NCBI GenBank assembly: GCA_030831375.1
Contig: JAURLF010000236.1
Span: 1-10,075 of the forward strand
DNA from: Gaiellales bacterium
GTDB taxonomy: Bacteria; Actinomycetota; Thermoleophilia; Gaiellales; F1-60-MAGs149
Reading direction: 5' to 3'
Length of the DNA: 10,075 bases
Shown here: in pieces, positions 7,161-10,075 of the stretch
Position numbering within the stretch: position 1 is the first letter of the stretch
How the letters are laid out: every line of letters starts with the position of its first letter
Notes under the pieces: model-generated
Databases searched by the model: none
What the model saw: only the letters and a program-made list of their open reading frames with translations
Told to the model about the DNA's origin: nothing
Position numbers and translations under genes: made by a program

Positions 7161-7946
7161 GTGCCGATCGATGACGGGCTGATCGGAGGGATCCACGTCG
7201 CGCGGCTGAGCCGTGCGGAGGCCGCGGCGGACGTCGGTCACGACCGTGAGGCGTTCCAGGCCTCGACCCTCGACGCGCTCCTGCGCGGCGAACTGCGCGG
7301 CGATCTGACGATCGGCGAGCTGCTCGACCACGGCGACCTCGGACTCGGCACGCTCGACCTGCTCGACGGCGAGCTGATCGTTCTGGACGGCGAGGCGTGG
7401 GTGGCCCGCGCTGATCGGTCCGTCAGCCGCGTCGATCCGGCGCTGCGCACGCCGTTCGCCGTCGTCTGCCGCTTCCGGCCGGAGGTCGAGGGGCCGCTCG
7501 GCGCGGGGTCGTTCGACCAGGTGACCGAGCAGGTCGACGCGCTCGCTCCGCCGGGCAGCGCCTGCCTTTCGGTCCGCATCGATGCGCATGTGAGGCGCGC
7601 CCGGCTGCGCAGCGTCCCCCGACAGGACCAGCCACGGCCGACGCTCGCGGATGCCGTCGCCGCCCAGGTCGAGTACGACGCGACGGACCTCCACGCGACG
7701 ATCGTCGGCTTCCGCTTCCCGCGCGACGTCGATGGCCTCGAGCTGCCGGGCTGGCACCTACACCTGATCAGCCGCGACCGCACGATCGCCGGACACGTCA
7801 TGGCACTCGAGATCACGGCGGGCACCGCATGGGTGGAGCACCAGGATGATCTGCACGTCGAGGTCCCCGCGGGGGTCGACGTGGGCCGGATCGGCTTCGA
7901 CGCGGAGCGCGCGCGCCGGCTCAACCGGATGGAGCGCGGCGGCTAG
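7161..7946 (+). CDS. alsD: Alpha-acetolactate decarboxylase
   Basis: The enzyme (also called BudA) converts 2-acetolactate to acetoin and CO2, draining pyruvate into a neutral product and away from valine/leucine synthesis. The 261-residue length is normal. Motifs: FQASTLDALLRGEL (32-45), GDLGLGTLDLLDGELI (58-73) with conserved E71, TPFAVV (97-102), and the zinc-binding block GWHLHLISRDRTIAGHV (197-213), giving H199, H201 and H212 as the three metal ligands. All recognised catalytic features are present. The GTG start is set by the preceding stop, the -10-like hexamer 6 nt upstream and homology (the STL motif is at the normal depth). No acetolactate synthase (alsS), acetoin reductase or LysR regulator is adjacent, so the gene stands alone. 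It is convergent with the M24 gene and shares its stop tetranucleotide with it. Confidence 0.93.
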   Translation: MPIDDGLIGGIHVARLSRAEAAADVGHDREAFQASTLDALLRGELRGDLTIGELLDHGDLGLGTLDLLDGELIVLDGEAWVARADRSVSRVDPALRTPFAVVCRFRPEVEGPLGAGSFDQVTEQVDALAPPGSACLSVRIDAHVRRARLRSVPRQDQPRPTLADAVAAQVEYDATDLHATIVGFRFPRDVDGLELPGWHLHLISRDRTIAGHVMALEITAGTAWVEHQDDLHVEVPAGVDVGRIGFDAERARRLNRMERGG

Positions 7947-7955
7947 GTCAGCCGC
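7939..7955. terminator. Possible bidirectional hairpin at the alsD/M24 convergence
   Basis: GCGGCT (7939-7944) and AGCCGC (7950-7955) can form a 6-bp, GC-rich stem with a 5-nt loop. It covers the point where the two convergent genes end: both stop codons fall in the left arm and loop. No T-tract follows on either strand, so it would have to be a U-less intrinsic terminator of the sort proposed for high-GC actinobacteria. The stem is short and such hairpins are common by chance at this GC content. Confidence 0.3.
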
Positions 7956-9088
7956 TCGGGCCCGGCGTTCGTCACCACGTACGAGTTCTCGACGCCGACC
8001 GCGCCGATGCCGGGGAAGACGAGCTTCGGCTCGACCGCGATCGCGTTGCCCGCCTCGAGCGGCGCCTCGAAGCCCTGCGCGAGGAACGGGCGCTCGTTGA
8101 TGTCGAGGCCGATGCCGTGGCCGACGAAGCGCACGCGCGCGGGTCCGTGCCCCATCCAGTGGTCGCCGAAGCCGGCCTCGGTCGCGAGCTCGAGACCCCG
8201 CCGGTACAGGTCCTGCGCGGGCACGCCGGGGCGCATCAGGCCCTCGAGGTCGGCGAGGATCGCCTCGCAGACCGCGAGCGCCTCGCCGAGCGGGGCGCAC
8301 GGCGCACCGCGGAAGAAGGTGCGCGTCGCGTCCGCGACGTAGCCCTCGTCGCCGCCGACCAGGTCGACGGTGACGGCGTCGCCGTCGGCGATGCGCCAGC
8401 CACCCGGGCCCTTCCCGACCGCGGCGTTCGGGCCGGGCCCGCCGAGCGGCGTGTCCGCCCACGGCGCGAAGGCGCCATCCGGGCCGGCGAGGACGGCGCC
8501 GTAGAACATCACCCCGTTGAGGCCGCGGAAGCGCAGCGGCCCCTGGTGGCCGGCGCGGCGCAGAACGCGCTCGAGCTCGATCTGGATGGCCCGGTCCGTC
8601 TCCTCCTCGGCGACGAGGGCGGGTGCGGCGGCGAACGCGGCGGCGAGCTGGCTCGCCGCCGCGCGCATGCGCTCGACCTCCCACGCCGACTTGACCGCGC
8701 GCACCCGGGCGATCGCGTCGCCGCCGTCGACGAGCTCCACGCCATCGAGCAGCTGCCCGTAGCGCAGGTAGCGGGCGGCCGGCAGCACGTCGAGCTCGAG
8801 GCCGAGCCGGCGCACGCCGCGCTCGGCCAGCACGGGCGCGAGCTCGCGCAGGGACCCGAGCGGCCGAACGTCCGCGATCGGCGACTCGGCCTCCGCCCGC
8901 TCGATGCCGCGACGCACGAGCAGCACCGGCTCGCCCTCGACGGCGAGGACGAGGTGCGCGTCGGCCATCACGCCGGTCAGGTGGACGAGGTCGGAGGCCT
9001 CGACGACGAGCACGGCGTCGAGGCCGTCGTCGGCCATCGCCGCCCGGAGCGCGTCGTGGCGGCGGGCGATCTCGGTGGCGGGGACCAT
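7943..9088 (-). CDS. M24-family metallopeptidase (Xaa-Pro aminopeptidase/dipeptidase-like)
   Basis: This 381-residue protein has the creatinase/prolidase layout: an N-terminal creatinase-like domain (about 1-130) and a C-terminal pita-bread domain (about 137-378). All five expected metal ligands of M24 enzymes are visible: D242 (TVDLVG), D253 (VADATRT), H324 (FVGHGIGLDINERPF), E353 (AVEPKL) and E367 (GVENSY). A functional dinuclear metal site is therefore likely, and cleavage of Xaa-Pro bonds in peptides is the commonest activity in the group. Which of PepP, PepQ or another specificity applies cannot be read from the sequence, so I give no symbol. I see no signal peptide, so it is cytoplasmic. 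The ATG at 9088 has no Shine-Dalgarno; a TAGCGT hexamer ends 6 nt before it. It is divergent from the amidohydrolase and convergent with alsD. Confidence 0.92.
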   Translation of the reverse strand: MVPATEIARRHDALRAAMADDGLDAVLVVEASDLVHLTGVMADAHLVLAVEGEPVLLVRRGIERAEAESPIADVRPLGSLRELAPVLAERGVRRLGLELDVLPAARYLRYGQLLDGVELVDGGDAIARVRAVKSAWEVERMRAAASQLAAAFAAAPALVAEEETDRAIQIELERVLRRAGHQGPLRFRGLNGVMFYGAVLAGPDGAFAPWADTPLGGPGPNAAVGKGPGGWRIADGDAVTVDLVGGDEGYVADATRTFFRGAPCAPLGEALAVCEAILADLEGLMRPGVPAQDLYRRGLELATEAGFGDHWMGHGPARVRFVGHGIGLDINERPFLAQGFEAPLEAGNAIAVEPKLVFPGIGAVGVENSYVVTNAGPERLT

Positions 9089-9094
9089 GCGGGA

Positions 9095-9100
9095 ACGCTA
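9095..9100 (-). promoter_or_regulatory. Putative -10 element for the leaderless M24 gene
   Basis: On the minus strand this reads TAGCGT (TAnnnT), preceded by CCGG and ending exactly 6 nt before the ATG at 9088. There is no ribosome-binding site in the gap (TCCCGC), consistent with a leaderless mRNA. The sequence CCGGTAG is shared with the alsD promoter region. Confidence 0.5.
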
Positions 9101-9112
9101 CCGGACGGGCGC

Positions 9113-9118
9113 TACGCT
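9113..9118 (+). promoter_or_regulatory. Putative -10 element for the leaderless amidohydrolase
   Basis: TACGCT (TAnnnT) ends exactly 6 nt before the GTG at 9125, and the gap CCCCGC holds no Shine-Dalgarno. The word GCTACGCTCC followed by a start codon closely resembles GCGATGCTCC before nudC. Only 12 nt separate it from the opposing -10 at 9095-9100, so the -35 region of each promoter would fall on or next to the -10 of the other. Confidence 0.5.
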
Positions 9119-9124
9119 CCCCGC

Positions 9125-10075
9125 GTGATCCTCGAGGGCGGGACCATCCACACGGGCGACCCCGCGCTGCCGCGCGTCGCGGCGCTGCCGATCGACGACC
9201 GCGGCCGCGTGTCGCGCGGCGTGGAGGCCTGGGAGGGCGACGTCTCCGCCGTCTCGACCGAGCGCATCGACCTCGACGGCCGCGTCGTGGTGCCGGGCCT
9301 CGTCGACGCGCACGTCCATTTCCTCTCCTGGGCCCTCGACCGCGCCCGCGTCGACGTGCGCGACGCGCCCTCGGCTGCGGCCGCGCTCGAGCAGGTGGCG
9401 GCCCGCGCCGCGGCGGATCGCGCCGCGGGCCTCGACGGGGACTGGCTCGTCGGCGGCGGCTGGACCGAGGCGATGCTGGCCGAGATCGGCGATCCGGCGG
9501 CCGCACTCGACGCCGCCACGGGCGGGCGGCCGGCCGCACTCTGGTCGCGCGACCGCCACGCGCTCTGGCTGGGCGGGGCGGCCGTGACCCACGTCGGCGG
9601 CGACGCGGTTCGCCGCGAAGAGGCGGCGTGGGCCGTGCCACTGCCCGCGCCGGGCCGTGCGGAGCGCCAGCGCGCCGTCACGGAGGGCCAGCGCGCGGCG
9701 CACGCCGCGGGCCTGACCGGCATCCACGACTTCGAGCGCTCGGGCGGCCGCCGCACCTGGCAGGAGCTCGACCTCGATGACCGCGTCACCCTGCGCGTCC
9801 TCTGCGCGATCGGCGCCGAGCACATCGACGGGATCGAGGCCGTGGAGGCCGTGGCGGGCTTCGGCTCGGAACACGTTCGAATCGGGCCGGTCAAGGCGTT
9901 CATGGACGGCACGCTCGGCGCCCGCACGGCGCACATGCTGGAGCCGTACGACGACGGCGGCACGGGGCTCGCCCTGCTCGACGCCGAGCGGGTCGGGGCG
10001 CTCGCCGAGCGGGCCGCCGGGCTCGGGCTCCCGCTGGCCCTGCACGCGATCGGCGATGCCGCCGTGCGCGCGGCC
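9125..10075 (+). CDS. Amidohydrolase family 3 (YtcJ-like) metal-dependent hydrolase, 3' end missing
   Basis: The reading frame is open for 317 codons to the window edge. It begins with a beta-strand composite-domain segment (1-55) leading to VPGLVDAHVHF with metal ligands H63 and H65. It then shows SRDRHALWLG (141-150; relatives usually have Asn where G150 stands), GLTGIHDFE (196-204), VKAFMDGTLGARTAHM with K257, the likely metal-bridging carboxylated lysine (256-271), and LALHAIGDAAV (304-314) with H307. This motif series is typical of YtcJ-like amidohydrolases, which cleave C-N bonds of amides or cyclic imides; substrates are mostly unknown. Relatives are about 500-550 residues, so about 200 are missing here. 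The GTG at 9125 is chosen because it precedes the ILEGGTIHTGD strand typical of the family N-terminus and follows a -10-like hexamer. It may be co-regulated with the divergent M24 gene. Confidence 0.9.
   Translation, partial: MILEGGTIHTGDPALPRVAALPIDDRGRVSRGVEAWEGDVSAVSTERIDLDGRVVVPGLVDAHVHFLSWALDRARVDVRDAPSAAAALEQVAARAAADRAAGLDGDWLVGGGWTEAMLAEIGDPAAALDAATGGRPAALWSRDRHALWLGGAAVTHVGGDAVRREEAAWAVPLPAPGRAERQRAVTEGQRAAHAAGLTGIHDFERSGGRRTWQELDLDDRVTLRVLCAIGAEHIDGIEAVEAVAGFGSEHVRIGPVKAFMDGTLGARTAHMLEPYDDGGTGLALLDAERVGALAERAAGLGLPLALHAIGDAAVRAA

Noticed and set aside
7957..7964. Palindrome CGGGCCCG near the alsD/M24 junction as a regulatory site
   Set aside because: Eight-base GC palindromes are frequent by chance at this composition and it lies within the M24 coding end.
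7758..9641. 627-codon minus-strand open frame spanning the alsD end, the M24 gene and the amidohydrolase start
   Set aside because: It is almost entirely Arg/Pro/Gly/Ala, crosses gene boundaries in a different frame and opposes or overlaps motif-bearing genes.
9098..10045. Minus-strand open frame opposite the amidohydrolase
   Set aside because: The plus strand carries the HxH, lysine and HAIGD motifs of the amidohydrolase family in order; the antisense product has no recognisable features.

Overview
This is a high-GC (roughly 70% or more by eye), gene-dense bacterial chromosome segment. FtsZ and ParA/Soj sequences of actinobacterial character, a UvrB fragment, a DUF2256-DUF3253 fusion and several apparently leaderless genes all suggest an actinobacterium. 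A deep-branching one such as Thermoleophilia/Solirubrobacterales is my best guess, but this is inference. I see no mobile element, tRNA, rRNA, CRISPR array or phage gene.

Layout. From 1 to 5291 all genes lie on the minus strand in one tight run. In transcription order they are parA (ATPase), ftsZ, argH, lysA, then uvrB, which is cut by the left edge. parA/ftsZ overlap by 11 nt, ftsZ/argH are 10 nt apart, argH/lysA overlap by 4 nt (GTGA) and lysA/uvrB are 31 nt apart, so this is probably one operon. It joins division or segregation (ParA, FtsZ), amino-acid synthesis (ArgH, LysA) and excision repair (UvrB). A 128-bp divergent intergenic region (5292-5419) separates it from a plus-strand cassette: nudC, a degenerate metallo-beta-lactamase-fold protein, and a DUF2256-DUF3253 fusion. 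These overlap by 1 and 4 nt. Next is alsD (acetolactate decarboxylase), which seems to have its own promoter built over the preceding stop codon. alsD meets a convergent M24 metallopeptidase gene end to end, and one CTAG supplies both stop codons. The M24 gene is divergent from a plus-strand amidohydrolase (YtcJ-like) that runs off the right edge. Only 36 bp separate those two starts.

How the parts relate. Most genes are ordinary housekeeping or metabolic enzymes with intact catalytic motifs. The points most worth attention are: (i) FtsZ carries about 95 extra, proline-rich, probably disordered N-terminal residues while its C-terminal linker is short; (ii) its gene is translationally coupled to a parA with no parB in the window; (iii) four starts (nudC, alsD, the M24 gene and the amidohydrolase) have a -10-like hexamer ending 6-8 nt before the start codon and no Shine-Dalgarno, which points to leaderless mRNAs; and (iv) the last two of these form a very compact divergent promoter pair. 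I found no clear defence system, biosynthetic cluster or other wholly new system.
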